From Thuidium tamariscinum (taxonomy: Eukaryota; Streptophyta; Bryopsida; Hypnales; Thuidiaceae): a stretch of 64,000 nucleotides of DNA. The stretch spans positions 6,202,501-6,266,500 of the forward strand of contig OX344758.2 in the NCBI GenBank assembly GCA_947034885.2. Reading direction: 5' to 3'. This document shows positions 10,860 through 23,590 of the stretch, one piece after another. Within the stretch, counting starts at the first letter, position 1, and each line of letters opens with the position of its first letter. The notes under the pieces were generated by a model, which made no database searches, was not told the origin of the DNA, and saw only the letters and a list, made by a program, of their open reading frames with translations. The translations under genes were made by a program, and so were the position numbers.

Positions 10860-13069
10860 TCACTTAATTTGCAAAATCAGCAGGGCTGGATAGAATTTGT
10901 CGAAGGAGCTGCTATGTTGCCCATTATGCATGGGAACATGTTCTTCATGCTAAGGAACACGCCTTGTGGAACACATTCTCCATGGTCACACCATCCGTAC
11001 CTAATCATACAAGCTTTTGCGGAAAAAATGGTCAGTTGTTGAGTGCCATGGAAATTCTTTAGCATAGAGAGATAGAAAATGTTGTGATTGCAAAAAAATT
11101 GGAATTTTAGTTGCAAAACTGAAATTCCTATGAATTTTGGGAGGCAAACAGTGTTCAAGCGAGTACCTAATGTGTAGAGTCCTGCAATTCCACTCACTAA
11201 CGAGACTACTTCATGTTCAAGCCTACAAATTTCAAAATAATACCATTAGTAAAACTTGGCACTCAAAAATTGTCCTTGGAGCCTTGCATATATACTCTAC
11301 AAGTCATTACAACTAGCCTCCCAAATATGGTTCACAATTTTTTTTGCATGGTTGGAAATACTAGTACCCTACAAGTTGGGAACCCATTCCTAATTAGCAA
11401 TGGGTGGTCTAGCTTTAGTACATTTGTTGTGGGTTAGAATAGCTTCACTTTGATTTGTCAACTTTGTTGGTATTTTCACATGATTGTAAGTAACTCTAAA
11501 CCCCTCAATGCCCAAGGAAACCAAAAGTGTCTTTCCATAAGCTAAAACAACCCATGACCACCTAGAAATGCAATTGGGTTATTTTGTACAATATGTTGAT
11601 TGTTGCTTGTATTCTTCAAAGAAAGAATTAGTTGAATTGACTAAACTATAAGTGGAATCAAATTAATTTGATAAGAATTTCAATTGAAATGAATTTTCAA
11701 ACCAAAAATATAAAATCCTTAGTAGGTGGGGGTCATTACTATCTTGAAAAGGTTCAAAATTAGTGACCTACAATCCTAATTTTGTTTGATGAGTGTTATA
11801 AAAGCACAAGTTGAACATTCTAAAAACACCTCTTCTATTGGCTAACAATAAGACTAATTGTGACAAGTATTTATTCATAATTAAGCCCACCTAAACCAAC
11901 ATTTATTAAACCACATGTTGATCAATTTAAAATCATGTATGATCAAATGTGAACTTAGGTGTTATTGTATGGCCATAGCATCCAATTACTTGCCCAATGT
12001 ACATGACTTGCAGACTTTGTGTAATTAGGTCAAAGACTTGCCCACTTGGCAGGATATTGTAGATGGAAAAATTAGGTGACTAACAATATTGGGCTTAAAT
12101 TGACTATAGTCCAAAAGTCCATTTCAAAGTGTTGTAATTTTGTCCATACTATATCCAAATTCAAAGAAACCTATTGGAAAATTTGCATTCTCTTTTCTAG
12201 TTTGTGTGGGCAAATTTTCAAATCAATCCAACATTTACTGATTTCTTGGAGCCATTGAAAGTTCATGGATTCAAGTTGCATTCACCAAACTTCATTTTGA
12301 TGGATGCAACTTTGGGGGCTTGTATCTTCTTCATCCAATGTTCATTTCAATAGCAAATATATTCGATAAGTTTCTCTTCAAATCTAGTTCTTGTGATAAA
12401 ATTTTCATGTCAATCAAAGTTGTCTTGAAATTTTGGTGGAAGCAATTTGAAGTTAAAAATCAAAATTTTCTTGTACTATAGTAAACTTCAATGACTTATT
12501 TTTCTTCATATAGTATTCGTTTTCAATTAAAAAAAGAATTTGAAAAAATCTCACTTACTAGTCTATTTCTATGATTGAAATTTCATATCAATCCAAGAAG
12601 TTATGAGTGATTGAGAAGCATTTTAATAGAAGAAGGTTCAACTATAGATGGACTTTTGGCAACTTTTTTTCACTATTTTTTAACATTTCAAAGTCTTTTG
12701 ATAGATAAAATGAGTCAATTGAATGATATTTTCTTTCACCAACATGTTTTGATACTGGTTTAGAAGTACTTAATGCTTTAGGGTTTTTTGATTTCAGTAG
12801 GATTTGGAAATCAAATTCAACCTCCAAATATGTTTCTAGGAAAATTTCAATATCCTTTTTCAACTCAAAAACATTGTAATCTTGAAATCTATGTGACCAA
12901 ATGACTCCAAATTTGATCAGTTCACATCATCTATAACATACACACACTACAAGATTCTACAATTGAGATTTACATGCTTTAGTGACATTAAGAACTATAA
13001 CACTTGAAAAGCAATGATGTTTTTAAATCCAAAAGGCACTTTGTCTTGAAAAATTAAACGATGATATAG
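10860..13069. other. AT-rich intergenic DNA, nothing defined
   Basis: There are short open frames on both strands (for example 10877-11197 minus) without domains or codon structure. I see no bounded repeat. Confidence 0.5.
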
Positions 13070-13762
13070 AATGATTGCAAGAAAGAGCTGTACTATTTTG
13101 TGTCACTGTTGGAACAATAAAGTGGTAATCTACTATAATTTTTAAGAGAATGAATCCTGTTAACTTGATATTTAAAAATAATTCAAAAATAATTTTGTAT
13201 TTAAATTTAAATTTAACTAATTTGTCACACTTTGCAATTTTAGTATTGTAGAGTATCCAAAATTAATGATTTAGAGCAAAAACTTTTGTGATCTATCTAT
13301 TTTTAGATTAGGAGGGCATGCACCTACTAAAGTTAATTTCTAAAAACATTATTTTTTATCCTCTACATGCGTATTAACAATTCAAGGCTCCCTTGTGCGT
13401 ATAGTTATGAACATTTAAAATAGCTTTTAGATCATTCTTTTGGCAAAATCTCATTATCATGAAGTTCTTCCAAATTGGTGGTTTTTAGTTTCTTTGAAGA
13501 TTCTTTTTCCTATTTTTTTACAAATTAAAACATCAAAGTACCTATTTTCATGAAATTTTGCACTAGTTTCTAGTTCTCCTACTTGGAGAATTTTTCTATG
13601 ATTTTCTTTCCTAATGTGTCTTCTTCTTAGAGGTGTATACATTAAACATATTTTTCACAATTTCTTAAAATTATTTTTCTAATTACACAGTACTCTTGGA
13701 AAAATCATGACTATTGTCAAAAATACTACAAAAATCGGTCAATCTTTCTTGTAATGACCTTT
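13070..13762. mobile_element. Family L element, copy 1 (about 690 bp)
   Basis: The ends read ATGATTGCAAGAAAG and CTTTCTTGTAATGACC, inverted repeats of each other. It is homologous along its length with 32875-33624; shared words include TTTTTAGATCATTCTTTTGG (spelled slightly differently here) and GCACTAGTTTCTAG / GCACTTTTCTAG. It has no coding capacity. Confidence 0.7.
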
Positions 13763-16160
13763 CTAGAATTTTGTTGTAAAAAAGAGAGGTCTTCTATAGT
13801 AGTTTGACTTCCAATGAATGTTGTTACATTTTATAAGCAAATGATTCATGCCATATCTAAAGGGATGATTTCCATGGTCTTTTAAGGATTAAAGAGAGCA
13901 CCTTCAAAACCACCACTTTCAGTTTGTTAGTGTACTTGCTTATTAAAGTTAGAATACCAACTCCAAATAATTTAAGTATTTTAGCCTATAGAATATAGGA
14001 AAATCGTCAAAAAAATTGACCTTAATATGGGTAAGAATAAAGGTAGAATGCAAAAAAAATCCTTTTCTTCAATAATGAATATCATATTCAATATAAATGT
14101 GGATTTTTTACTTGGATCCATTGTTGTTTTATAGCTTCACCTAAAATGGCTACCTTTGGAACTTGTTCCTAATCAAGTGTGAGGCAATTAAATATTTTTC
14201 AATCAAGAGTAGATCCAACTAATGTTTGAATTAAGACATCCTACTGTGCTATTAGAAGGATCCTTTCCATTTATGGTATTCATGTCGTATTATTAGACTG
14301 GTCAAAATTTCATATTTTCCTATTGGCAAGTAAAAAACAACATTTGAATACTACATGCAAAAGTTATAAAGGGCCTCAAAGCATTTTGGGTAGAGGTCCC
14401 AAAATCATTTCTTCTATATAGGTACATATTGATTTTGGAGATGTATGGGGAGTGATAATGGCAGTTTTGGGTCCATGGCACATTTGATAGTGCCCACCCC
14501 TAGGTCAACATTCTAGTGATATTGATGGAGGGAAACTAATTAAGTCAACAAATTAGAAGAAGAAAAAATTTACAAAAAGTTGTTCAAAGGCGGGTTCAAA
14601 GGGCATTATTCTTGTTGGCAATGTAACTATTCCTTCAAAAAACATTATCCAACTCATTTTAGAAAATAGAATACAAAATGTTAAAATTGAACAATTTTAA
14701 TAGCTTGGATATTTGTATAGATGTGGATCTAGTTAAAATTATTGATAAGTGGATGTTGGTTATCCCATGTCTTTTATTAATCACTTAAATTGATATTAGT
14801 ATTTGAATTTTTTTAATTTTGGAAAAACAATTTTAAAATGAACTAGGATGCTTGGCTCTAATTTTATTAATTGAGTCTTGATGTGTTGAATGACCAACTA
14901 TCCCTAAACACTAACTTCATGTATCCCTACTCTACTAGACTTGTTCTTATTGGTAATGTAACTTGCCAAAGTTGGTGCCACTTGAATTTAAAATGTAGTT
15001 TAAATTGAGGTATATACTTCAAACTTGAAGAAAGACAATGCATTGACAAAGATACAAATCAACATTGCTTTTTTGGATGACATATTGTTCACTTTAGCAA
15101 GTTTTGGCTTGCTATACTTAGTCCTTCTAAATTTGTTCTAATGTACTGAAGGTAGTTACCACTTACTCTTTCTTGATCCCCATTAATACATATACAAAGA
15201 ATGTGAAGAGGTTTGAGGACATTGCTAGGCAAAAGTCAAGCTATAGTTAGGCAAATTATAGTTTGTTGTAAAGATTAAACCTCTCAAAAGGATACTTTTG
15301 TAGACAATAGACACTACATAATAGAATATAATAGAAAGTTTCATATTCGACAGGAGGAGATGGATACAAAATAAATTTCAACCTTTGAAAACTTATCAAT
15401 ACAAAACGAATTTACATATGTGAATGCTTAATGCATGAATAAGGATTGATACAAAAATTACATAATCCCTAATATACTTTTGTAATTTCTTGATTGCTCA
15501 ATGTATCATTCATTCAATTGTAATATAATAATTCTAATCTTGAAATTCATGTAATACATCATATTACTCATCATTGATTTTTTTGAAACTTCAATACTTC
15601 ATACTAAATTTTCATAATTATTGTACCCCTCATGATAATTTCTGGAGATTCTATTGAATTCTCGTGATATTGAAGACATTAATATCTACTAGACTGGTCA
15701 TAATATTAAATTATTTGTAAGTCATGTACTGACTAAATGTTGTTGAATATTCTAGCCAAATTAAAAAGGCCACTCCAAAGCACCAAGAGCCACTGTAGTA
15801 AGCGTATATCCCCCTTCAATCATGAAATTTGTACTAGACCACCCACTACAGTAGGTGTGTGGCCATCTTGCAGTTAAATTACTCATCAATCTTTTACTGC
15901 CGACCAAAATGAGACTGTCAGAAATTCCATTTCATTTTGTGAAAAAAAAGAAAGAAAAAGAGAGACTGTCACTGACATTCTCAGTATCTAATATTTTGTA
16001 CGGAAAGGCAAATATAAAATGAAATTGAAAAACTTTCTTTTTTAATTCGATTTGCCGGTCATTTAATCATTTAAAAAAATTAGAAACTTCACGACCAGCT
16101 TGAAACAACTGGAAGCTGACACACTGAACTCGAGAGAAAGAGAAAATATGAGCTGGGGCA
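13763..16160. other. AT-rich intergenic DNA, nothing defined
   Basis: No open frame of interest and no repeat with clear borders was seen. The last 400 bp (15760 onward) are slightly GC-richer. Confidence 0.5.
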
Positions 16161-16162
16161 TA

Positions 16163-16507
16163 CAGTGGAAACACCCAAAACCGTCCAAATAAGGAATTCA
16201 GCATAGTTGGAGGCAATGTTTTCTAAAAGTGATATTTTTCTAGTATTAGCGAGTGAAAATCATGAATATTCAAAAGAAAAATTATATTTTTCGGATACAG
16301 TATGTAATTTCTACAAATTTTCAAAGTGTTGGCTCCCTAGACTTGTGGAACCGTCCTGTAGGTGCCCCCAAAACTGAACCTTGCGAAAATGTGTCAGCAA
16401 ATTACAATCATACATGTGGTGAACACATTAAGGGAAGTCTACTGATGCATTTGGGTGAATCTATAGTCCACTGCAAGAAACAGGTGCGGGAATGGGTGTT
16501 TTGTCCT
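16163..16507 (+). mobile_element. Family A MITE, copy 3 (empty TTAA site)
   Basis: This is a nearly full-length copy (345 bp) between TA dinucleotides. The internal word ACACATTAAGGG at about 16424-16435 is uninterrupted. It lacks about 40 bp of interior relative to copy 2. Confidence 0.8.
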
Positions 16508-16547
16508 TATCCAAAAGAGAACCTTGACCCAATTGCATCCCTATCTA

Positions 16548-17858
16548 CGGTAGAAGCACCTAAAACCGTCCAAATAAGGAATTCAACATAGTTGGAGGCA
16601 TCTTTTTCTAAAAATGATATTTTTCTAGTATTAGCGAGTGAAAAGCGTAAATTTTTTTTTTTAAAGATTTTTTTGGATGTTATATGTAATTTCTCTAATT
16701 TTTCAAAGTATTGACTTCCTAGACCACTGAAACTGTGCAATAGGTGCACCCAAAACTAAACCCTAGTACAATCAACAATGAACCAATTAGAAATTTATAT
16801 GTATCCTTGAAATGCATCAACCAATTAGAATCAAGGATGTGGTGAATACATTAACCCCTAAAGACCCAAGAGTCCCCTCGGGGGACTTTAAGAATTCGGG
16901 CAGGTATTTGTGACTTCAATTTTTAATGAATTTTCTTGAAATTTTTACATAAGATAGAAAAACTGATTAGCTCTATGGGAATATTATTATTTTTTCAATT
17001 GGTGACCGGGAGCAAAAGTTATGCCATCTTAAACATAATTTTCATGTCGCCGGGCAGAAAAAAAAATCTACAAAAACTTCAAAATTAAAAAATTAATTTT
17101 TTTTTCTTATAGATTTTATTTTTGTCTACAAGTGAAGCTTTGATTCATTCCATTTGGATTAGTAATGTGAAAGTTATGAACAATCTTGTTTTTCGGGCAA
17201 TCTAAGCATCTTCTTGAAAAAATAACTTATAGGATTCATTTGTGAATGCAATTTTCACAATTTTTCAAAAAAAATTGTTGGACAAGGTTGATTTTGTTTG
17301 TTAGAACAATCTCACCATTGGGATTATTGTGTTTCGATTCCATCTATGAGATATTTGCAATTTAGTTTTTCTTTCAATCTTGGACCTACATCTACTTGAC
17401 AATTTTTTAAAGAATGAAAAAAAAGTCTTTATTTTGTGAATTTTTTTTCCTAGTCTCTTAGCTCAATTTCTCAATAGAAAAAAAATTTAAATTCAAGGTC
17501 CGTAGTGCCAAAAAATTACATAAATGGAGGACAAAGTCATTTGAAGTTGCAAACTAGAGTTTAAGAAAACTTTGTTTTCCAACTTTGAATGCTCATATCT
17601 TCCTATCTATACGGTCAAACTTCATGAAATTTTCACCACATGATCTTAGTTAAGTAAAGTACAAGATCCTATGGTTAGATTCTAGAATTTTAGTTTTTTT
17701 GTTCTTCATGGATGAATGGAGCAGAAATGGCAGTTTTGAGTGGTTTTAGGTTGAAAAACGGCCGTGGGCCTTTAGGGGTTAAGGGAACTCTATTGATGCA
17801 ATTGGGTGAGTCTATAGTCCACTACAAGGGACACGTTTGGGAATGGGTGTTTCTCCCT
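16548..17858 (+). mobile_element. Family A MITE, copy 4, carrying a C insertion
   Basis: The A sequence runs 16548-16850, is interrupted by the C element and one TTAA, and resumes 17783-17858. Without the insert it is about 383 bp, the family length. It lies 40 bp downstream of copy 3 in the same orientation, so the two may have arisen by tandem duplication or by two insertions. Confidence 0.8.
16855..17778 (+). mobile_element. Family C element, subfamily 2 (924 bp) inside A
   Basis: Termini CCCCTAAAGACCCA and …GGGCCTTTAGGGG are inverted repeats. TTAA flanks both sides (16851-16854, 17779-17782), whereas empty A copies have a single TTAA. A perfect palindrome-like word GTCCCCTCGGGGGAC (16872-16886) lies just inside the left end. 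The same word appears near the end of the copy at 44473-45590. No transposase gene is present. Confidence 0.85.
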
Positions 17859-18654
17859 TACATTTGTTCAACATTTCTAGCAAATTGGAATATTTTTAAT
17901 GTATTTGTCACCCATGATGTAATTTTGAAAATTTTGGATTTCAAATTTGGATTCAAATGCCCTAAGTTAGCCAAGATAAAGCTAGGTAATAAACACATAA
18001 AATAGAGGTAGTTTTTACCCATTTATCTTTGGATGGAGAAAATAGATGTGGGATGCAAACTTCAAAGTAGACCGTTTTAACATCCTTCACATTTTACTTA
18101 TATTTCAAGGGCTGAAGTATTGGGAAAATAATGTAGATAGTAATGCAATTAGGTCAAGGGGCCATGACAATGGATTATAACTATGCCTACTATACTTAAT
18201 AATTTATCCAAAACATCCCTCATACATTTGTAAGACATTAGTTTACTTGATTGGATATTGAAATGAGATCAATTTTTTAATAATTATATACACATAAAGA
18301 GATTTGAATGTTAACTAAATTGTACTTGAAATCATCAGGAGAATAACTTGAATATGGTTCCCACAATTAAAAATTGACTAAATTTATATTGGATTTTGTT
18401 GGGAATCAAAAAGGGATTCAAGATTTCATTAGCGTGAATGTTTTTACAATAAACAAACAAGTTTTTGCAATTTCATTATGATGATGATAAGTGTACCAAA
18501 AATGGCCTCTAGACTCTCTTGTTTAGAAGACTTTACATCATAGACAAGACTCTTGATCAATGGGATGGTTTTACAAATATGCGTAGTCACCTTCTCAAAG
18601 AATCCATGCTAGTACTTATAAAATTTGGCACAACAATGTAACACATGTACTAGC

Positions 18655-18805
18655 TAGGGGTGCTAATATGTGAGCATAAATACCTATATTATATGTGTCT
18701 ATATTGTAGAAACCTTCCATGACTATAGAATACCTATGTTATAGATACCTTTATTATAGGTGCATATGTTATAAGCACCTTTCAAATGGTTGTAGAATAT
18801 CTACT
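18655..18805 (+). repeat. Family G repeat, copy 3
   Basis: It starts GGGGTGCTAATATGTGAGC and continues with CTATATTATATGTGTCT and TATAGATACCTTTATTATAG. The order of words matches the copy at 2973-3140. Confidence 0.55.
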
Positions 18806-19470
18806 TATATTTACACTAAATAGTGAAAATAACTTGCACCTCATTAATTTCTCAATGTTCCACACTATATAAATATTTATTGTTACTATACAAAATGGGC
18901 TACTTTTGAATTAGTTTATTGTTGCAATTAGCACTCATGAACCTCCATGTGTAGAAATGGAAGTTTTTGTAGACATTTTTGTTGATTTTGATGGCTTGTA
19001 GGGGAAGCGACCCATTCTTGATCACCCCCACTCATTCTAGCCTCGATTCTAGCAAGATAGGATGGTTTAATTGTGATGAGTTCTTATGCATATTAACTAG
19101 GAATGTTACTTACACTTGGTAACATGGCATGTGGCATTAAAGCACTTTTGATTGGTATGTCAATTTTTCTATCATAGTCATAGTAAAGAAGGACTCTTGA
19201 TTTTATAATTTGCCCTGGATTGGAAATAGGATGACTTGTATGACTAGTATGCGATGAACAAAATCTTCACCTAACAAATTCATGATAATTTTGTTTTGGG
19301 AAATGAAAATTTGAAAAAATAGGGGATCATTCTCAAATCTATTTCAATATACAAGGAAATTATTCTCCTCACCATATCCAACTCCAAGTTTGCTCAATTG
19401 CTTATTTGATTGGAAATAGATTCCTCCCCTATAGTACTATTTGAGGATAAGGCAACCTAACTGTAAAGGG
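18806..19470. other. Intergenic DNA, nothing defined
   Basis: AT-rich with no open frame of interest and no bounded repeat. Confidence 0.5.
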
Positions 19471-19820
19471 ACCCTAATTTCACTATTTTGTGTAGGCTCA
19501 AAGCTCGTATGCTTGCACTTCTATCTCCCTATTTCAAAGAACCCTAATTTCACTATTTCGTGTAGGTTTAAAGCTCATATGCTTGCACTTCTATCTCCCT
19601 ATTGTAAAGAACCCTAATTTCACTATTTCGTGTAGGTTCAAAGCTCGTATGCTTGCACTTCTGTCTCCCTATTGTAAAGAACCCTAATTTCACTATTTCG
19701 TGTAGGTTCAAAGCTCGTATGCTTGTACTTCTATCTCCCTATTGCAAAGAATCCTAATTTCACTATTTCGTGTAGGTTCAAAGCTCGTATGCTTGCACTT
19801 CCATCTCCCTATTTCTCGCT
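19471..19820 (+). repeat. Tandem array, 5 copies of a 70-bp unit
   Basis: The word CCTAATTTCACTATTT recurs at exact 70-bp steps from 19471 through 19751. Copies are nearly identical, with a few substitutions each. The unit length is not a multiple of three and stops interrupt the frames, so this is not a coding repeat. The last unit diverges after CTCCCTATTT. Confidence 0.95.
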
Positions 19821-20283
19821 TGTCCACTCTCATGCTAACATTATTGCTGAATGTACAATGTGTGTAGATTCACGTACAACTTGGGATGACGACAAGGATT
19901 GTAGTGTGAGCCCCATTGTTTCTAATTGTGGGGGTATGGACCTCTGAGTACAAGTGATCAAGAAATGAGTGTCATTTCGTTTCCACAGCCGGACCAGACG
20001 GAGAGATCTGCCTTCGTCCTCAATACAGGGGCATGATAGGGATGCAAGCCAGGCTCACTGAGGGAGTGAGGGACCAAGGGAGAGTGACCGCCCCGCCTCC
20101 CCCTTTCCGTTTGATAATGCCTCTCCACTTCATGCCCTGCACATTGGTACATAACTGTCCCCTGCTTTCCTCAAGTAAGGTACTGGCAACAACAAGCTTA
20201 TGCACCTCTGCAGTTCAGTTGGCCATGTTCTGGGAGGGGAAGCCTTATCATGACCCAAACCGAAGGCTGCCAATTTTCACCCA

Positions 20284-20340
20284 TGGGAAAGAAAGAAAGA
20301 AAGAGAGGTAGGTACGGTAGGTAGGTACCGTATGTATACA
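20284..20340. repeat. Low-complexity AAAG and GGTA runs
   Basis: GAAA-type repeats are followed by GGTAGGTACGGTAGGTAGGTACC, which is partly palindromic. The surrounding 20000-20850 region is GC-richer than its neighbours but has no defensible gene. Confidence 0.6.
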
Positions 20341-21576
20341 AATGTTCGAATATATTAATATGGTCCCTTGGTGCAATAAATGGCCCCATGTAAATCGGCT
20401 GACCTCCAGGCCAGTCCTCAAAATAACTAACTTGCATACGGTAGTAGTACTACTTTGGGGGTATACGGTGGAATAGAATAATGGAATAGAATAATGGAAT
20501 GGGTTCATTATTATCACCTGGGCAAGTTGGTAAATGAGTTGGGTCAAATCCCCCACACCCACTTCGTTAGCCTTTTAATGAAATTTTGGTGAATTGGGGT
20601 ACCACTCAGCTAGGATCCAAAAAAATATACGAAATCGGTGGCTTTGTATTTTTTCCTCTGCAATGAAATTTTGTTTCATTTGTGCCAAAAAAAACAAAAC
20701 GAAATTGGAGTCCAGGCAACGACCTGGGATGCGTAGTTTACCCAAGGAAGTTGGAGTACGGCTTTGGGGTGATGCATGTGTGCGAGACTGCCCGTAGGGC
20801 TCTACGCGGTCTCCTTCAAGAAAAAGACCAAATGCTTCTCCCATGATCTGTCTTCAAGCTCCTTGGGTTTTCTCTCGACCGAATAATTAGTTTTTCGGCT
20901 CTAATTCCGTTTGAAATCTATTTCCCCACATAGAAAAGTTTTTTCATCACTTAACCCAACTAGCAACTATGTTGAATTCTTTAACCCTTGAGCACCCTGG
21001 GGGCGAGAATATCACCTCTCATTTTTGAAAGATGTCCTTGTTTGATTGTTATAATCTTGTCAATGGTATTGTTAAAGGACGTGTTCCTTTCCACTTGCCT
21101 CCGGGCATGACTCTATTACCAATCGGTATGGTTAAGTTAGTGTAGATCTTTTCTTCGGTGATAGTTTAATTGGAATGAGTATAAAAGAGTTTGGATTTCG
21201 ATGAACGTGGATTGGGTGTTTAGAAGTTAAGTAGTTGGAAATAGGCTATTAATAAGCTTTTGCTACTATAGATAATGTTGATGTCCAACATCAAAATTTG
21301 CTTCAAGGAAAATCTTCTTTGATTCATTTTCATACTTATTCAATATGCCAAAATAGTTTGCTAATGGAAAATGATTTTTCTATTTTTCCAAATTTAGTTT
21401 CCTTCACTTGAGTTTGATAGAATAAAGTGTCAAACTTGTAAATCTTTTGTAAAGACTTAATACCCTCAATGGTTTAATAGTGTAAATTCTATTAGATTTT
21501 AAGAAAAAATTCATATGCTCAGACATAATTCACCAAAAAAATTCAAAAACTAATTCATAATTTATTTTATATTTAT

Positions 21577-21604
21577 ACATACATACATACATACATACAT
21601 ACAT
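21577..21604. repeat. (ACAT)n microsatellite, 7 units
   Basis: Seven consecutive tetranucleotide units in AT-rich DNA. Confidence 0.9.
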
Positions 21605-21699
21605 GTTTTCTTCTAGAGCAATTCAAAATTCAGATATTTGGACTAATGAGTTCACTTTATTTTATACCTTTCCTAACACCAAATGCGCACGTACCTTAA

Positions 21700-21919
21700 C
21701 CTTGAAGCACGCCGACGTCCATATTTTGGATGATGAACAGAGGCCTTCAAGGCCCTAATTCATCCACTTAACTTCTCATTTATCAAATGTAATACTTGAA
21801 TTTAGAAAAGACAACCTTCTTTAATGACCAAATTCATTAAATTCTGGAAATGACATATCTGTACAAAGCTATAAGCGAAAATGTGCAAAAATTCAAAAAA
21901 GAATTGAGATGCTTAAGGG
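21700..21919. mobile_element. Family D MITE, copy 2 (220 bp, TTAA-flanked)
   Basis: Opposite orientation to copy 1. Ends CCTTGAAGCAC and GATGCTTAAGGG are followed or preceded by TTAA (21696-21699, 21920-21923). The interior word GACAACCTTCTTTAATGACC matches copies 1 and 3. Confidence 0.75.
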
Positions 21920-22989
21920 TTAATTATCCTCAGAATTCAAATACCGTATTCTCTTTGACTGTTCACTAAGGGGTGGAAGTTGGAACTTAAATTAAAAATA
22001 ATCATAAGATTTTGGGCATCAACTTATTTAGTTTCTTATATCGTTTTTGGAAAGGGGCATCCACTGAACTTGTTTCCACTTGCTCGCATAGGCATAGTCG
22101 CACAGTAGCTACAACATTTGCCTAATTGGGGCATTATCCTGGAACTGTTTAGTCGGCATATTCAGAAATTGCCGAATTATTAACAGGATTAGGGGAAGGC
22201 TTAGTCGACCTGAGCTGGCAGGGGGGCATGGAGCTTCAGGCGTGCTCTGGCTATGGTGCCTGCCCGTCGGGATTCGGGAGAGGCGATGCAACGTCGTTTA
22301 CGATCAATCATGTACCATCGTATATTTCCATAGCTGATTGCAGCAGCCTCGCTTGTTGTCTTGCCCCGATCAGTAAGTTACGAGCCTTCAGTCTCTTTGA
22401 AGCCCTCTCTGCCACGAATTCTGAAGCTGAGCGCTCACTCTGTATGTAGGCTCTGCCCGCGCTATTTTTTCTTCAATGCTTTCGGGCCCGATCGGAGCAG
22501 TCTGCGTGCGTTCATGGTGGCTGGAGCGAGGCTTTTGGACGGGACCGGGGCGGACACGCAGAAGTGATGTGAGTTGCTGTGGTGATGAATTCGTCCGCTT
22601 CATTTCCGCCTGCCTCTGAGTGCTGTTTCTTGCATTGCACTGCAAGGGCCAAATATAATTCTCTGCCAGCACGCGCGCATTGAAATGTTTCTGACACGCA
22701 TGTCTTACTAGCCCCTCGGCGTCCTGGTTGTGCATCTGAGGAGTACTAACTTAACTTACTTCTTCTGCCTATATCGTCTGAGAGATTTCTGTTGATTGCC
22801 AGAAGCGCTGTATGCGCGTTGTGTACGCGAGACAGAAATCTGCCTACATGCAGTGCCGTGAGCATTCGTTTGTGTGTGGGAGAGACTCTGTAACTTCCTG
22901 AATGTGACCAGCTCGTGTGCATTGCAAGTTAACGGCAGGTAATCGTTTCTACCTGGCTTCGTTGCCTGTGCTCGCTCGCTCATTAGCTC

Positions 22990-23590
22990 GCTCGCTCGGT
23001 CGTTCTTCTACAGATTTTTTGCTAGTCCTGGTATAATGTAGGTACTTCTCTGAATGCTGCTTACACTGGATTTTGATCCTGTGCATAGCAAGGCTTGTAG
23101 TTGTAGGCAGCAGGTATTCTTTTCTTCTTGCTGACTTCGTTGCCTCTGCTCGCTCGTCTTTAGTTCTTTCGCTAGTTTTTGCGTAATGTAGGTAGGTCTG
23201 TGTAAGCAGCGTACACTGGATTTTGAGAAAGTGGAAAGCACGATACGCAGACCAGAGGGTTCCTTTACAGGTGCACGAGATTGATTTCATTCCTGCTGCG
23301 TCGACTCGATCAATAGCTGTCACTTGACGATGCAGTTTACGATGGCCAGGTTTGCAAGGTAGAGTCTTAGAGTTATAGACTGAGTGGCGAATGCTTCGAT
23401 GCATCGTTGCCATGCCCTGGAATCGTGAACAGCAGGTAATCGTTTCCAGCTGGCTTCGTTTCCAGCCCTGTGCTCGCTCTCATAGCAAAAATGTTTTGTT
23501 AGTCGTCATGGTATAATGTAGGTAGCTGTGTGTGGGAAGCCTATGCCAGATTTGAGAAAGTGGAAAGCTTCGGCACTGCAGACCTTACCG
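22990..23590 (+). repeat. Three diverged repeats upstream of the MIP1-zipper gene
   Basis: The word ATAATGTAGGTA (or GTAATGTAGGTA) recurs near 23032, 23191 and 23512. It is preceded by TTTTGCTAGTC-like sequence and followed by ACACTGGATTTTGA or a variant. A second shared block, GCTGGCTTCGTTGCCTGTGC-like, precedes each. Spacing is irregular (about 160 and 320 bp). The location suggests promoter or untranslated leader sequence. Confidence 0.65.

Noticed and set aside
19471-19820. Telomere-like AACCCTAA words in the array
   Set aside because: They occur once per 70-bp unit, not as consecutive heptamers, so this is not an interstitial telomere.
19723-19947. 74-codon frame starting in the tandem array
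   Set aside because: It depends on one repeat unit and unrelated downstream sequence; the array period is not a multiple of three.
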